A DNA stretch of 64,000 nt. Origin: Streptomyces angustmyceticus. Its GTDB lineage: Bacteria; Actinomycetota; Actinomycetes; Streptomycetales; Streptomycetaceae. Below the pieces are notes generated by a model. That model was not told the origin of the DNA. It was given only the letters and a program-made list of their open reading frames with translations, and made no database searches. Where the stretch lies: assembly GCF_019933235.1 (NCBI RefSeq), contig NZ_CP082945.1:2046001-2110000 (forward strand), read 5' to 3'. The position numbers and the translations under genes were made by a program. This document shows positions 1 to 8,196 of the stretch, piece by piece. Positions within the stretch are counted from its first letter, which is position 1, and every line of letters starts with the position of its first letter.

Positions 1-1
1 G

Positions 2-139
2 TTCATGCTGCTGCGCGGCTACATCCGTACCGCGGTGCGGGTGGAGATCACCGATCCGCAGGATCCGACGCCGTACGCGTACCTCTCGACGCGGGCTCCG
101 GAGCGTCTGGTGGCGGCGCTGGCGGCCGGGCGGTCCTGA
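2..139 (+). CDS. DUF3093 family membrane protein, C-terminal end only
   Basis: Only the last 45 codons are present; the gene starts left of the window and ends at the TGA at 137-139. The readable end carries LLRGYIRTAVRVEI followed by a DPTPYAYLSTRAPERL stretch, which matches my memory of the C-terminus of DUF3093 proteins, small actinobacterial membrane proteins of unknown function usually encoded near dut. The membrane segments would lie outside the window. It converges on the minus-strand gene that ends at 158. The family call rests on the tail alone. Confidence 0.6.
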   Translation, partial: FMLLRGYIRTAVRVEITDPQDPTPYAYLSTRAPERLVAALAAGRS

Positions 140-157
140 CCGGCGGCGCCGGGCGGG

Positions 158-994
158 TCAGCCGCCCGGTGGCGGGAGGGGCCCCTGCTCGGGGCGCGCC
201 GGGGCCGAGTCGGGAAGGGCGTCCCAGGGAACCTGCTTCCTGCGCAGGTCCTTACGGATCTTCTCCGCGAGCTTTCGGGTGTCCCTGCGGTTCATGAACG
301 CTCCGACGGACGCGCCGATCATGAACGGGGTGAGGTTGGGGAGGTTGCGCAGCGTGCGCTTCATGATCTGCTGGCGCAGCTCGCGCCTCATCTGCACGCC
401 GAGGGCGACGTTCAGCGAGGCCGGTTTGGTGATCTCGATGCCCCGCTCCTCCGTCCAGGAGGCCAGATAGGCCATGCCGCGCTGCCGGAAGTTCCCGGCG
501 GGCCGCAGGCCGTAGACCTCGTGGAGTTCGGCGATCAGTTTGATCTCGACCGAGGCGACGCCGGTGACCTCGGCGGCCAGCTCGGCCGGCATGGCGGGCG
601 GTACGGGCAGCATCGCTGCCGCGCCGACGCCCGCTCCGACGGCGGCGGTGCCCTTGCAGGCACCCGCGACCAGCTTGTCGGCCAGGTCCTCGGGGGTCAG
701 TCCGGGGAACTGGGCGCGCAGGGTGGCGAGGTCGCGGACCGGGATCCGCGGGGCGGTCTCCATGATCCGGTCGGCGATCACGGCGACCATGGCCCGCACC
801 CTGCCGCCGGCGCCGGCACCACGGCCGATCTTGGACGCGAGCGAGGCCGTACGGCCTCGCTCCTCCGGTGCACCGGTGGTCCGCTCCGCGGGAAGGGCGG
901 CCGGGTCGGCGGGCACGGGCGCGGTTTCCTCGCGTGATCGTGCGCCGGCCGCCGAGCCTTCGACGCCCTTGGGACCCTTGCGGAACGGGTTCAC
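158..994 (-). CDS. EcsC-like hypothetical protein
   Basis: This is a 278-residue protein of unknown function. I start it at GTG 994, 23 bp after the DUF4193 stop, so the two are probably co-transcribed. The N-terminal 60 residues are charged and Pro/Ala-rich. The middle has a glycine/alanine-rich hydrophobic stretch (KGTAAVGAGVGAAAMLPVPP) followed by a SVEIKLIAELHEVYG helix, the pattern I associate with EcsC-family proteins. A second small hydrophobic segment (TPFMIGASVGAFMNRR) precedes a Lys/Arg-rich tail. EcsC-type proteins are often encoded near transporters or secretion factors but have no settled biochemical role. No strong ribosome site is visible before the GTG, so the start is uncertain; an internal ATG at VRAMVAVIADR is an alternative. 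Confidence 0.6.
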   Translation of the reverse strand: MNPFRKGPKGVEGSAAGARSREETAPVPADPAALPAERTTGAPEERGRTASLASKIGRGAGAGGRVRAMVAVIADRIMETAPRIPVRDLATLRAQFPGLTPEDLADKLVAGACKGTAAVGAGVGAAAMLPVPPAMPAELAAEVTGVASVEIKLIAELHEVYGLRPAGNFRQRGMAYLASWTEERGIEITKPASLNVALGVQMRRELRQQIMKRTLRNLPNLTPFMIGASVGAFMNRRDTRKLAEKIRKDLRRKQVPWDALPDSAPARPEQGPLPPPGG

Positions 995-1017
995 GCCCGC
1001 CACGGCGCGGACCGGAC

Positions 1018-1320
1018 TCAGGCCGCGCAGTCGCGGCAGATCGGCTGCCCGTTCTTGTCCTCCGCGGCGAGCTGGCTGCGGTGGTGGACCAGGAAGCAGC
1101 TCATGCACGTGAACTCGTCCTGCTGCTTGGGCAGCACGCGCACGGCCAGCTCTTCGTTGGACAGGTCCGCGCCGGGCAGCTCCAGGCCCTCGGCCTGCTC
1201 GAACTCGTCGACGTCGACGGCCGAGGCGGACTTGTCGTTCCGCCGCGACTTCAGCTCTTCGATGCTGTCCTCGTTGAGGTCGTCGTCGGTCTTGCGTGGG
1301 GTGTCGTAATCCGTAGCCAT
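1018..1320 (-). CDS. DUF4193 small zinc-ribbon-like protein
   Basis: This 100-residue protein starts at ATG 1320, preceded by a good AGGGGGAG ribosome site. The first two thirds are acidic and hydrophilic (TDDDLNEDSIEELKSRRND). The C-terminus has two CxxC pairs, CMSC and CRDC, which look like a zinc ribbon. This matches DUF4193, a small actinobacterial family of unknown function, possibly a transcription- or protein-binding adaptor. It is the first gene of a probable two-gene minus-strand unit with the EcsC-like gene. Family assignment is firm; function is not known. Confidence 0.85.
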   Translation of the reverse strand: MATDYDTPRKTDDDLNEDSIEELKSRRNDKSASAVDVDEFEQAEGLELPGADLSNEELAVRVLPKQQDEFTCMSCFLVHHRSQLAAEDKNGQPICRDCAA

Positions 1321-1845
1321 TTTCGCTCTCCCCCTCTGGGTGTCTGCGGTGTCTCAGCGCTCGTAACGCGTGAGAGGCCGGACTTGTGCCCGACCTGAGG
1401 CGGAGATTTTGCCTCACATCAAGGTCTGTTACTCAATCGACACCCAACCGCACCCCTGAAGAGGTGATCGGTTTGGATGGCGATCAGGACCGTACACGGT
1501 CCGAATGTCGCACCTCGCGCAGCCCACCACCTCTACTTCCCGTGATCTCACCCCCCGGAAACCCGGACTTCCCCGGCATTCCGACGGGGATTTTGATCAC
1601 GGAGCGTAGATGGCCGGAATTTCGCGCCTGTGAGGCATCACACACGCACAGGCCGACGGGCGGACCGGTTCAATTCCGCGCAAAGCGAACTCGGCGAAGG
1701 ATCCACGCCGACCCCCCTTCGCGTCAAACCGGCAGGCGAGGCGGTGTGCGGCCCGGAGACGGGCGATCGTACGCACAGATGTCCGATGCCGCCCGCCGGG
1801 GCGCTCAGCGGCTCCAGCGGGCGCACAACGGCCCTGTGGCCTGCG
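1321..1845. other. Gene-free interval between DUF4193 and cutS
   Basis: About 525 bp without a convincing gene. It should hold the DUF4193 promoter on its left side. Open frames crossing it are Arg/Pro-rich and have no ribosome sites. I see no clear terminator for cutS, only weak GC-rich inverted repeats near 1795-1830. Confidence 0.5.
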
Positions 1846-3108
1846 TCAGAGCGGCAGGACGACCCGCATGTCGAGGCCGCCGCCCTCCCGCGGCACCGCC
1901 GTGATCGTCCCGTCGTGCGCCCGCACCACCGACCGCACGATCGACAACCCCAGCCCCACACCCTTGTCACTGCCGGTCCGCTCCGTCCGCAACCGACGGA
2001 ACGGCTCGAAGAGGTTCTCCACCTCATACGCCGGAACCACCGGCCCCGTATTCGACACCACCAACACCGCACACCCCGGCCGCGCCCGCGTCGACACCTC
2101 CACCCACCCCCCGTCCGCCACGTTGTACCGCACCGCGTTCTGCACCAGATTCAACGCGATCCGCTCCAACAACACCCCACTGCCCTGCACCACCACCGGC
2201 TCCCGCACACCCCGCAACTCCACCCCCGCCGCCAGCGCCTCCGCCCGCGTCTGATCCACCGCCTGCGACGCCACCTCCGCCAGATCCACCGGCCGACGAT
2301 CCACCACCTTGTTCTCACTGCGCGCCAGCAACAACAGCCCCTCCACCAACTGCTCACTGCGCTCATTCGTCGCCAGCAACGTCCGACCCAACTGCACCAA
2401 CTCCGCCGACGCCCCCGGATCCGCCAGCTGCACCTCCAACAACGTCCGATTGATCGCCAACGGCGTCCGCAACTCGTGCGACGCATTCGACACAAACCGC
2501 CGCTGCGACTCGAACGCCCGGTCCAACCGGTCCAACATCTCGTCGAACGTGTCCGCAAGCTCCTTCAACTCATCATCCGGACCACCCAACTCGATCCGAC
2601 GATGCAGATCCGACCCCGCCACCCGCTGCGCCGTCCGCGTAATACGGCCCAACGGCGACAACACCCGCCCCGCCATCGCATAACCGAACGCGAACGCCAC
2701 CACCGTCAACCCCAACAACGCCAGCAACGAACGATTGAGAAGGCTGTTGAGGGCCAGCGCGCGCTGGTGCTGCAGGCACTGCTCGACGGCCTGCTGGAGC
2801 ATCTGCCCGGAGGTCTCGGTGGGCAGGTCGCAGATGTCGCTGGTCGACTGGAACTTCCCGCCGAGGATCTTCAGCGGCAGGGCGCTGCCGTCGTGCAGGG
2901 CGTCCGCGGCCAGCATGTAGATGATCGTCAGCAGCACGATCCCGGCCATCAGGAACATGCCGCCGTACAGCAGCGTCAGCCGTATCCGGATCGTCGGCCG
3001 CAGCCACGGGAACGGGCGCACGTCGACCGGCCTGGGGTCCCAGGTCGGCTTGGGGGGAACGGGCGGCGGCGGGGTCGCCGCCTTGGAGAACGAGGGCAGG
3101 GAGGGCAT
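1846..3108 (-). CDS. cutS: CutS sensor histidine kinase
   Basis: CutS is the membrane histidine kinase of the CutRS system, which in streptomycetes has been linked to antibiotic control and to sensing of the extracytoplasmic protein-folding/redox state. The 420-residue protein has a Pro-rich cytoplasmic start, a first membrane helix around residues 41-66, an external sensor loop of about 60 residues, a second helix around 126-150, a HAMP linker, an H-box with His211 (SHELRTPLA), an N-box (NLVQNAVRYN) and a GLGLSIV ATP-lid motif. The external loop has exactly two cysteines, Cys93 and Cys111, as expected of a thiol sensor. ATG 3108 lies 5 bp after the cutR stop, so the pair is an operon. Codon usage changes sharply at about 2737: the second helix and kinase domains use G/T-ending codons and many TTG leucines, whereas the sensor region uses normal C-ending codons. 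Confidence 0.9.
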   Translation of the reverse strand: MPSLPSFSKAATPPPPVPPKPTWDPRPVDVRPFPWLRPTIRIRLTLLYGGMFLMAGIVLLTIIYMLAADALHDGSALPLKILGGKFQSTSDICDLPTETSGQMLQQAVEQCLQHQRALALNSLLNRSLLALLGLTVVAFAFGYAMAGRVLSPLGRITRTAQRVAGSDLHRRIELGGPDDELKELADTFDEMLDRLDRAFESQRRFVSNASHELRTPLAINRTLLEVQLADPGASAELVQLGRTLLATNERSEQLVEGLLLLARSENKVVDRRPVDLAEVASQAVDQTRAEALAAGVELRGVREPVVVQGSGVLLERIALNLVQNAVRYNVADGGWVEVSTRARPGCAVLVVSNTGPVVPAYEVENLFEPFRRLRTERTGSDKGVGLGLSIVRSVVRAHDGTITAVPREGGGLDMRVVLPL

Positions 3109-3113
3109 CGCCG

Positions 3114-3767
3114 TCAGATCCGGTATCCCGAGCCGGGCACGGTGACGATCACCGCGGGCTCGCCGAGCTTGCGGCGCAGTGTCATGACCGTGACCCGGAC
3201 GACGTTGGTGAACGGATCGGTGTTCTCGTCCCAGGCCTTCTCCAGGAGCTGCTCCGCCGAGACGACGGTGCCCTCGCTGCGCATCAGGACCTCCAGCACC
3301 GCGAACTCCTTCGGGGCGAGCTGGACCTCCTTGCCGTCACGGAAGACCTCGCGGCGGTTGGGGTCGAGCTTGATGCCGGCCCGCTCCAGGACGGGCGGCA
3401 GCGCGACGGTCGTACGGCGCCCGAGGGCGCGCACCCGGGCGGTCAGCTCGGTGAAGGCGAAGGGCTTGGGAAGGTAGTCGTCCGCGCCGATCTCCAGGCC
3501 CTCTACGCGGTCGCTGACGTCGCCGGAGGCGGTGAGCATCAGGACGCGGGTGGGCATCCCCAGCTCGACGATCTTGCGGCAGACGTCGTCACCGTGGACG
3601 ACCGGGAGGTCACGGTCCAGCACGACGACGTCGTAGTCGTTGACCGCGATCCGTTCCAGGGCGGCAGCGCCGTCGTAGACCACGTCGACCGCCATGGCCT
3701 CCCGGCGCAGTCCGGTGGCCACCGCATCGGCGAGCAGCTGCTCGTCCTCGACGACGAGAACACGCAC
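3114..3767 (-). CDS. cutR: CutR response regulator (OmpR/PhoB family)
   Basis: This 217-residue DNA-binding response regulator is the partner of CutS. The receiver domain has the acidic pocket Glu7-Asp8, the phospho-acceptor Asp51 (VVVLDRDLP), the switch Thr79 and Lys101 (LPKPF). The C-terminal half is a winged helix with the OmpR-type ending VTVPGSGYRI. The start is GTG 3767, chosen because a strong GAGGAAGGA ribosome site lies just upstream. Length equals the CutR I remember from Streptomyces coelicolor. It is the first gene of the cutRS operon, whose promoter must lie within 3768-4091. Confidence 0.92.
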   Translation of the reverse strand: MRVLVVEDEQLLADAVATGLRREAMAVDVVYDGAAALERIAVNDYDVVVLDRDLPVVHGDDVCRKIVELGMPTRVLMLTASGDVSDRVEGLEIGADDYLPKPFAFTELTARVRALGRRTTVALPPVLERAGIKLDPNRREVFRDGKEVQLAPKEFAVLEVLMRSEGTVVSAEQLLEKAWDENTDPFTNVVRVTVMTLRRKLGEPAVIVTVPGSGYRI

Positions 3768-4091
3768 GTCGCTAGTCCTTCCTCAGGGCCCTTTCGGGCA
3801 GCACAACATTGTCGTTCAGAGCTCTTCCATCCTGCCCCGAAGAGCCATAAACCGGCGGTAAGAGGGGTGCGGAGGGGTGGAGGGCCCCAACCGCGGGCAC
3901 CGGCGGACATGATTCCCGGACGGGTGGAGGTTTCCCTGAGGTGGGGGGTGGGGAGGACGACTGCACACCCGCGATCACGCCCTGTTTCTTCGGCTACGCG
4001 CCGTGAACTGATCCATCGCAGGGACCACGCCGTGATCGACCCACCCGTCGGCACACCCCCGTGCCCACCGACCCACGACGAGGGGGCGCAC
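3768..4091. other. Divergent promoter region cutR / small protein gene
   Basis: These 324 bp separate two divergent genes and should carry the promoters of both. I do not see a convincing -35/-10 pair or a clear operator. Reading frames across it are not gene-like. Confidence 0.4.
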
Positions 4092-4268
4092 ATGGACGCG
4101 TTCACCGCAGGCATTTTGCAGCGCATACAGAACACCGAAGCGGATCGGGACCGGGCCCGCGCTGCGGGCGATGACTTCCTCGCCGAGGTCGAGCAGGCGG
4201 AACTCGAGGATCTGCAGCGACTGGCGACCGAGCACGGCGTCCGGTACGGAGCGGTCAGCACCGCCTGA
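4092..4268 (+). CDS. Small conserved-type hypothetical protein
   Basis: This 58-residue protein starts at ATG 4092, preceded by a GAGGGGG ribosome site. It is highly charged and predicted entirely helical, with a coiled-coil-like middle (DFLAEVEQAELEDLQRLA). No membrane segment or cysteine is present. A strong terminator directly follows its stop, so it is probably a monocistronic gene. I do not recognise a function; the strong ribosome site and the terminator are the support for it being real. Confidence 0.7.
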   Translation: MDAFTAGILQRIQNTEADRDRARAAGDDFLAEVEQAELEDLQRLATEHGVRYGAVSTA

Positions 4269-4290
4269 CCGCTCTCCGGCGCAGAGCGCG

Positions 4291-4330
4291 ACAGCGCCCC
4301 GGCACCCAGGGGAGGGTGCCGGGGCGCTGT
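4291..4330. terminator. Bidirectional terminator
   Basis: A perfect 16-bp inverted repeat (arms 4291-4306 and 4315-4330) encloses an 8-base loop between the convergent small-protein and inositol-monophosphatase genes. There is no long T run, as is common in Streptomyces. Confidence 0.85.
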
Positions 4331-4351
4331 GGTGCCCGGACGGCGGTCCGG

Positions 4352-5197
4352 TCAGTCGTGCCAGGCGCCGAGCTCGTCCAGGAGCGGCTGGAGCTGCTCG
4401 AAGAGGGCCGGGGAGGCGGCGAGGGTCAGCTCCTGGGAGACCGGCTTCCCGGGGCGGCCGCCGGTGAGCGCCCCGGCCTCCCGGGCGATCAGGGCGCCGG
4501 CCGCCAGGTCCCAGGGGTTCAGACCGCGCTCGTAGTACGCGTCGAGGCGGCCGCAGGCCACATCGCACAGGTCGATGGCGGCCGAGCCGCCGCGCCGGAT
4601 GTCGCGGACCTGCGGCAGCAGTCGGCGCACCACCTCCGCCTGGCCGGCCCGGCGCTCGGCGAGGTAGCCGAACCCGGTGCCGATCAGCGCCTGGGAGAGC
4701 GGCGGCGCGGGCCGGTGGCGGAGGCGCTCGCCGTTGTTGAAAGCACCACGGCCCACGACGGCCTGGCAGGTCTCACCGCGCATCGGGGCCGCCACGACGC
4801 CCACGACCACCTCGCCGTCCTTCTCCGCGGCGATGGACACCGACCAGGCAGGCAGGCCGTAGAGGTAGTTGACGGTGCCGTCGACGGGGTCGATGACCCA
4901 GCGGATGCCGCTGGTGCCGTCCGAGCTGGCGCCCTCCTCCCCCAGGAAGCCGTCCTCGGGGCGGTGCTCCCCGAGGAAGCCGGTGATCAGCTTCTCGGAG
5001 GCGAGATCCATCTCGGTGACGACGTCGATGGGGCTGGATTTCGTGGCGGCCACACCGAGATCGGCGGGCCGGCCGTCGCGCAGCAGGGTTCCCGCGCGGC
5101 GGGCGGCCTCCAGGGCCAGTTCGAGGAGTTCGTCGTACAGCGCGTCGCTTGGCGCCGGGTCGGTCTGCGGGGCGTCGGGGTGCAGCGGGTCGGGCAC
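4352..5197 (-). CDS. Inositol monophosphatase family protein
   Basis: This 281-residue cytoplasmic phosphatase belongs to the lithium-sensitive, magnesium-dependent sugar phosphatase superfamily (IMPase/FBPase/CysQ). Visible family motifs are GEEG (metal site), DPVDGTVNY (the DPxDGT metal/phosphate motif) and WDLAAGALIAREAGA near the C-terminus. The start is GTG 5197, with AAGGAG seven bases upstream; longer open reading upstream is not coding-like. Substrate cannot be told: inositol-1-phosphate, histidinol phosphate and PAP are all possible in this fold. It lies downstream of the ferrochelatase gene on the same strand, with an 86-bp gap. Confidence 0.88.
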   Translation of the reverse strand: MPDPLHPDAPQTDPAPSDALYDELLELALEAARRAGTLLRDGRPADLGVAATKSSPIDVVTEMDLASEKLITGFLGEHRPEDGFLGEEGASSDGTSGIRWVIDPVDGTVNYLYGLPAWSVSIAAEKDGEVVVGVVAAPMRGETCQAVVGRGAFNNGERLRHRPAPPLSQALIGTGFGYLAERRAGQAEVVRRLLPQVRDIRRGGSAAIDLCDVACGRLDAYYERGLNPWDLAAGALIAREAGALTGGRPGKPVSQELTLAASPALFEQLQPLLDELGAWHD

Positions 5198-5283
5198 GAT
5201 GCTCCTTGCTCGGACGAGCGGTGGTCGGGCGGGCGTACGGGTTTGTGCGGGGTGCGCGGGTCCTCCCACGGGGGCGTGGGGCG

Positions 5284-6435
5284 CTACGCGGGGGCTTCGG
5301 CCGGGCCGCGCCAGTCGGCGCCGGCGGCGGCCGGGCGCGGGGCGCGCGCGGGGCAGCAGCCGACGGGGCACAGGTCGTGGCCGGGGCCGAGGGCGCCCAG
5401 GGCGCAGCGCTCGGGGGCGGCGCCCCGTTCGGCGGCAGCGCGCTCCAGGAGGAAGTCGCGGACGGCCGCCGCGAACCGGGGGTCGGCGCCCACGGTCGCC
5501 GACCTGGCGACCGGGAGCCCCAGCTCCGCGGCCTTGGCGGTGGCCTCGGTGTCGAGGTCGTACTTGACCTCCATGTGGTCCGAGACGAACCCGATGGGAG
5601 CCATCACGACGGCGGGGACGCCCGCGGCGTGCCGTTCCTCCAGGTGGTCGCAGATGTCCGGCTCCAGCCAGGGGATGTGCGGGGCGCCGCTGCGGGACTG
5701 GTAGACGAGCCGCCACGGGTGGTCCACACCGGTCTCCGCACGGACCGCGTCCGCGATCACCCGCGCCACGTCCAGGTGCTGGGCGACATAGGCGCCGCCC
5801 GCGCCGTCCCGTGTGTGGTCGGCGGGCGTGCCGGAGGTGTCGGCCGCGGCGGTGGGGATGGAGTGCGTGGTGAAGGCGAGGTGTGCGCCGTCCCGCACCT
5901 CCTGGGGCAGCGCGGCGAGGGACGCCAGGACGCCGTCGACCATGGGGCGGACGAAGCCGGGGTGGTTGAAGTAGTGCCGCAGCTTGTCGACCCGCGGCAC
6001 CGCCAGGCCCTCGGCCCCCAGGGCGCCGAGGGCGTCGGCGAGGTTCTCGCGGTACTGCCGGCAGCCCGAGTAGGAGGCGTAGGCGCTGGTCGCCAGGACG
6101 GCGATACGGCGGTGGCCGTCCTGGACCATGGTGCGCAGGGTGTCGGTCAGGTAGGGCGCCCAGTTGCGGTTGCCCCAGTAGACGGGCAGGTCCAGGCCGT
6201 GCTCGGCGAAGTCCTTGCGCAGTGCGTCCAGCAGTTCCCGGTTCTGGGCGTTGATGGGGCTGACGCCGCCGAACAGGAAGTAGTGCTGCCCCACCTCCTT
6301 GAGGCGCTCACGGGGGATGCCGCGGCCGCGGGTGACGTTCTCCAGGAACGGGACGACGTCGTCGGGGCCTTCGGGACCGCCGAAGGACAGCAGCAGCAGG
6401 GCGTCATAGGGGCGGGGGTCGCACTGTTCGGGCAT
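5284..6435 (-). CDS. hemH: Ferrochelatase (coproporphyrin type)
   Basis: This 383-residue enzyme inserts ferrous iron into a porphyrin. Actinobacteria use the coproporphyrin-dependent heme route, so the substrate is probably coproporphyrin III (the enzyme is also called CpfC). Visible motifs are [15 protein letters not shown] at the N-terminus, the catalytic-site His191 (FTTHSIP) and [14 protein letters not shown] with the acidic proton acceptor. Cys125 (SGCRQYRE) plus Cys344, Cys356, Cys360 and Cys361 at the C-terminus fit the [2Fe-2S] ligand set described for the mycobacterial enzyme, although the spacing differs. The start is ATG 6435, after a purine-rich GGCAGGA stretch. Confidence 0.92.
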   Translation of the reverse strand: MPEQCDPRPYDALLLLSFGGPEGPDDVVPFLENVTRGRGIPRERLKEVGQHYFLFGGVSPINAQNRELLDALRKDFAEHGLDLPVYWGNRNWAPYLTDTLRTMVQDGHRRIAVLATSAYASYSGCRQYRENLADALGALGAEGLAVPRVDKLRHYFNHPGFVRPMVDGVLASLAALPQEVRDGAHLAFTTHSIPTAAADTSGTPADHTRDGAGGAYVAQHLDVARVIADAVRAETGVDHPWRLVYQSRSGAPHIPWLEPDICDHLEERHAAGVPAVVMAPIGFVSDHMEVKYDLDTEATAKAAELGLPVARSATVGADPRFAAAVRDFLLERAAAERGAAPERCALGALGPGHDLCPVGCCPARAPRPAAAGADWRGPAEAPA

Positions 6436-6616
6436 GCCATCGATCCTGCCACCCTTCCCACGGGGACGGCGGCCAGGTCCCGGCGCCGGAAGGGCCGTCC
6501 CGTCCCGCGGCCGGTGCCGGAAATCCGGGGGCATGCGGTGGCACACCGCCCGTAAGCTGTATCGGCCCCTGTCATTCCTTACCGATCTTTCGGTCCTCAC
6601 CGGCGGAGCGCCCCCG

Positions 6617-7891
6617 TTGCCCAGTCCCTACCGCGCCCTCTTCGGCCGCCCCGGCACCGCGTCGTTCTCCGCCGCCGGGCTGCTGGGCCGGATGCCTTTG
6701 TCGATGCTGGGCATCGGGATCGTCACGATGGTCTCCCAGCTGACCGGCCGCTACGGCCTGGCCGGGGCGCTGTCGGCGACCCTCGCGCTGTCCGCCGCGG
6801 TCCTCGGCCCGCAGATATCCCGGCTGGTGGACCGGCACGGCCAGCGCCGGGTGCTGCGCCCGGCCACCCTGGTGTCGATCGCCGCGGTCGCCGGGCTGCT
6901 GCTGAGCGCGCAGCAGCGCTGGGCGGACTGGCTGCTGTTCGTCTTCGCGGCCTGCGCGGGGTGCGTGCCGAGCGTGGGCTCGATGATCCGGGCGCGCTGG
7001 GCGGAGATCCACCGGGGCTCCCCGCGGGAGCTGCACACCGCGTACTCGTGGGAGTCGATCGTCGACGAGATGTGCTTCATCGTCGGGCCGATCCTGTCCA
7101 TCGGCCTGTCCACCGCGTGGTTCCCAGAGGCCGGGCCGCTGCTGGCCGCCGCCTTCCTGGCCGCGGGTGTCTTCTGGCTGACGGCGCAGCGGGCGACGGA
7201 GCCGGTGCCGCATCCGCGCGAACAGCACACCAAGGGCTCCGCGCTGCGCTCGCGGGGACTGCAGGTGCTGGTGGTGACGTTCGTGGCCACCGGCGCGATC
7301 TTCGGGGCGGTCGACGTGGTGACCGTGGCGTTCGCCGAGGAGGTCGGACACAAGGCGGCGGCCAGTCTGGTCCTCGCCGTCTACGCGCTCGGCTCGTGCG
7401 CGGCCGGCGCGGTCTTCGGGCTGCTCCACCTCAAGGGGCACCCGTCCCGCCGCTGGGTGGCGGGGGTGTGCGTGATGGCCGTGAGCATGGTGCCGCTGCA
7501 GCTGGTGGGCTCGCTGCCGCTGCTGGCGGTGGCGCTGTTCGTCGCCGGGCTGTCCGTCGCCCCGACGATGGTGACCACGATGGCGCTGGTCGAGGAGCAT
7601 GTGCCGCGCTCGAAGCTGACCGAGGGCATGAGCTGGACCAGCACCGGCCTGGCGGTGGGCGTCGCCCTCGGTTCGTCGGCCGCGGGCTGGGTGGTGGACG
7701 CCGCCGGGGCCGCCCGGGGCTACCTGGTCCCGGGGGCTGCGGGCCTGCTCGCCGCCCTGGTGGCCTCCGCGGGCTACCGCAGGCTCCGCCCGCGGTCCGC
7801 GCCCGCGGTGGCGAGCCCGGCCGTGGCGGGCGGCCTGCCCGGCGCGGCCGGTCCGGCCCCGGAACGGCGGGGCGAGGAGAGCGTCGCCTGA
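6617..7891 (+). CDS. MFS transporter
   Basis: This major facilitator superfamily permease has about 12 membrane helices. The first follows closely after the start, within [20 protein letters not shown], and an [14 protein letters not shown] loop gives the MFS motif-A-like signature. I chose TTG 6617, with a GGAG ribosome site nine bases upstream, giving 424 residues; ATG 6533 after GGGGG is a possible longer start. It is divergent from hemH with a short control region between them. The substrate is unknown. The protein resembles drug/metabolite exporters, and the position next to hemH does not by itself show a heme role. Confidence 0.8.
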   Translation: MPSPYRALFGRPGTASFSAAGLLGRMPLSMLGIGIVTMVSQLTGRYGLAGALSATLALSAAVLGPQISRLVDRHGQRRVLRPATLVSIAAVAGLLLSAQQRWADWLLFVFAACAGCVPSVGSMIRARWAEIHRGSPRELHTAYSWESIVDEMCFIVGPILSIGLSTAWFPEAGPLLAAAFLAAGVFWLTAQRATEPVPHPREQHTKGSALRSRGLQVLVVTFVATGAIFGAVDVVTVAFAEEVGHKAAASLVLAVYALGSCAAGAVFGLLHLKGHPSRRWVAGVCVMAVSMVPLQLVGSLPLLAVALFVAGLSVAPTMVTTMALVEEHVPRSKLTEGMSWTSTGLAVGVALGSSAAGWVVDAAGAARGYLVPGAAGLLAALVASAGYRRLRPRSAPAVASPAVAGGLPGAAGPAPERRGEESVA

Positions 7892-8196
7892 GGGGGCGCC
7901 GGCGGGGCCCGGGAGCGGCTCCGCTGCGCACGGCGGCGGGCCGCGGCTCTCCGGCCACCCCGCACCCATCGCGCACGCCGCACCCGCGGCGCCGTCTCGC
8001 CGGTCCCGGTGAACCCGCCCCGCCCGTCGGCGAGTTACCGGCGGTACGACATGTCCGGGAGCCGGGCGGTTCCGGCCGGTTCCGCACCGCTGTGATTCCC
8101 GTCACCCCGCCCTGACGGAGCGTCGGCGACTGGCATCATGCGCTCAACCACGGCGGCCGAACGCGGCCGGCCCGCGCGCAGGGAGGGGACGTCACC
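7892..8196. other. Gene-free interval before the FAD oxidase gene
   Basis: These 305 bp hold no gene I can support. They should contain the oxidase promoter; a TGACGG and a CATCAT separated by 15 bp (about 8112-8138) are a weak candidate only. Short GC-rich hairpins occur just after the MFS stop. Confidence 0.35.

Noticed and set aside
158..1417. A single 419-codon minus-strand gene covering the EcsC-like gene and the DUF4193 gene
   Set aside because: The N-terminal part is the out-of-frame shadow of the DUF4193 gene, which has its own ribosome site and zinc ribbon.
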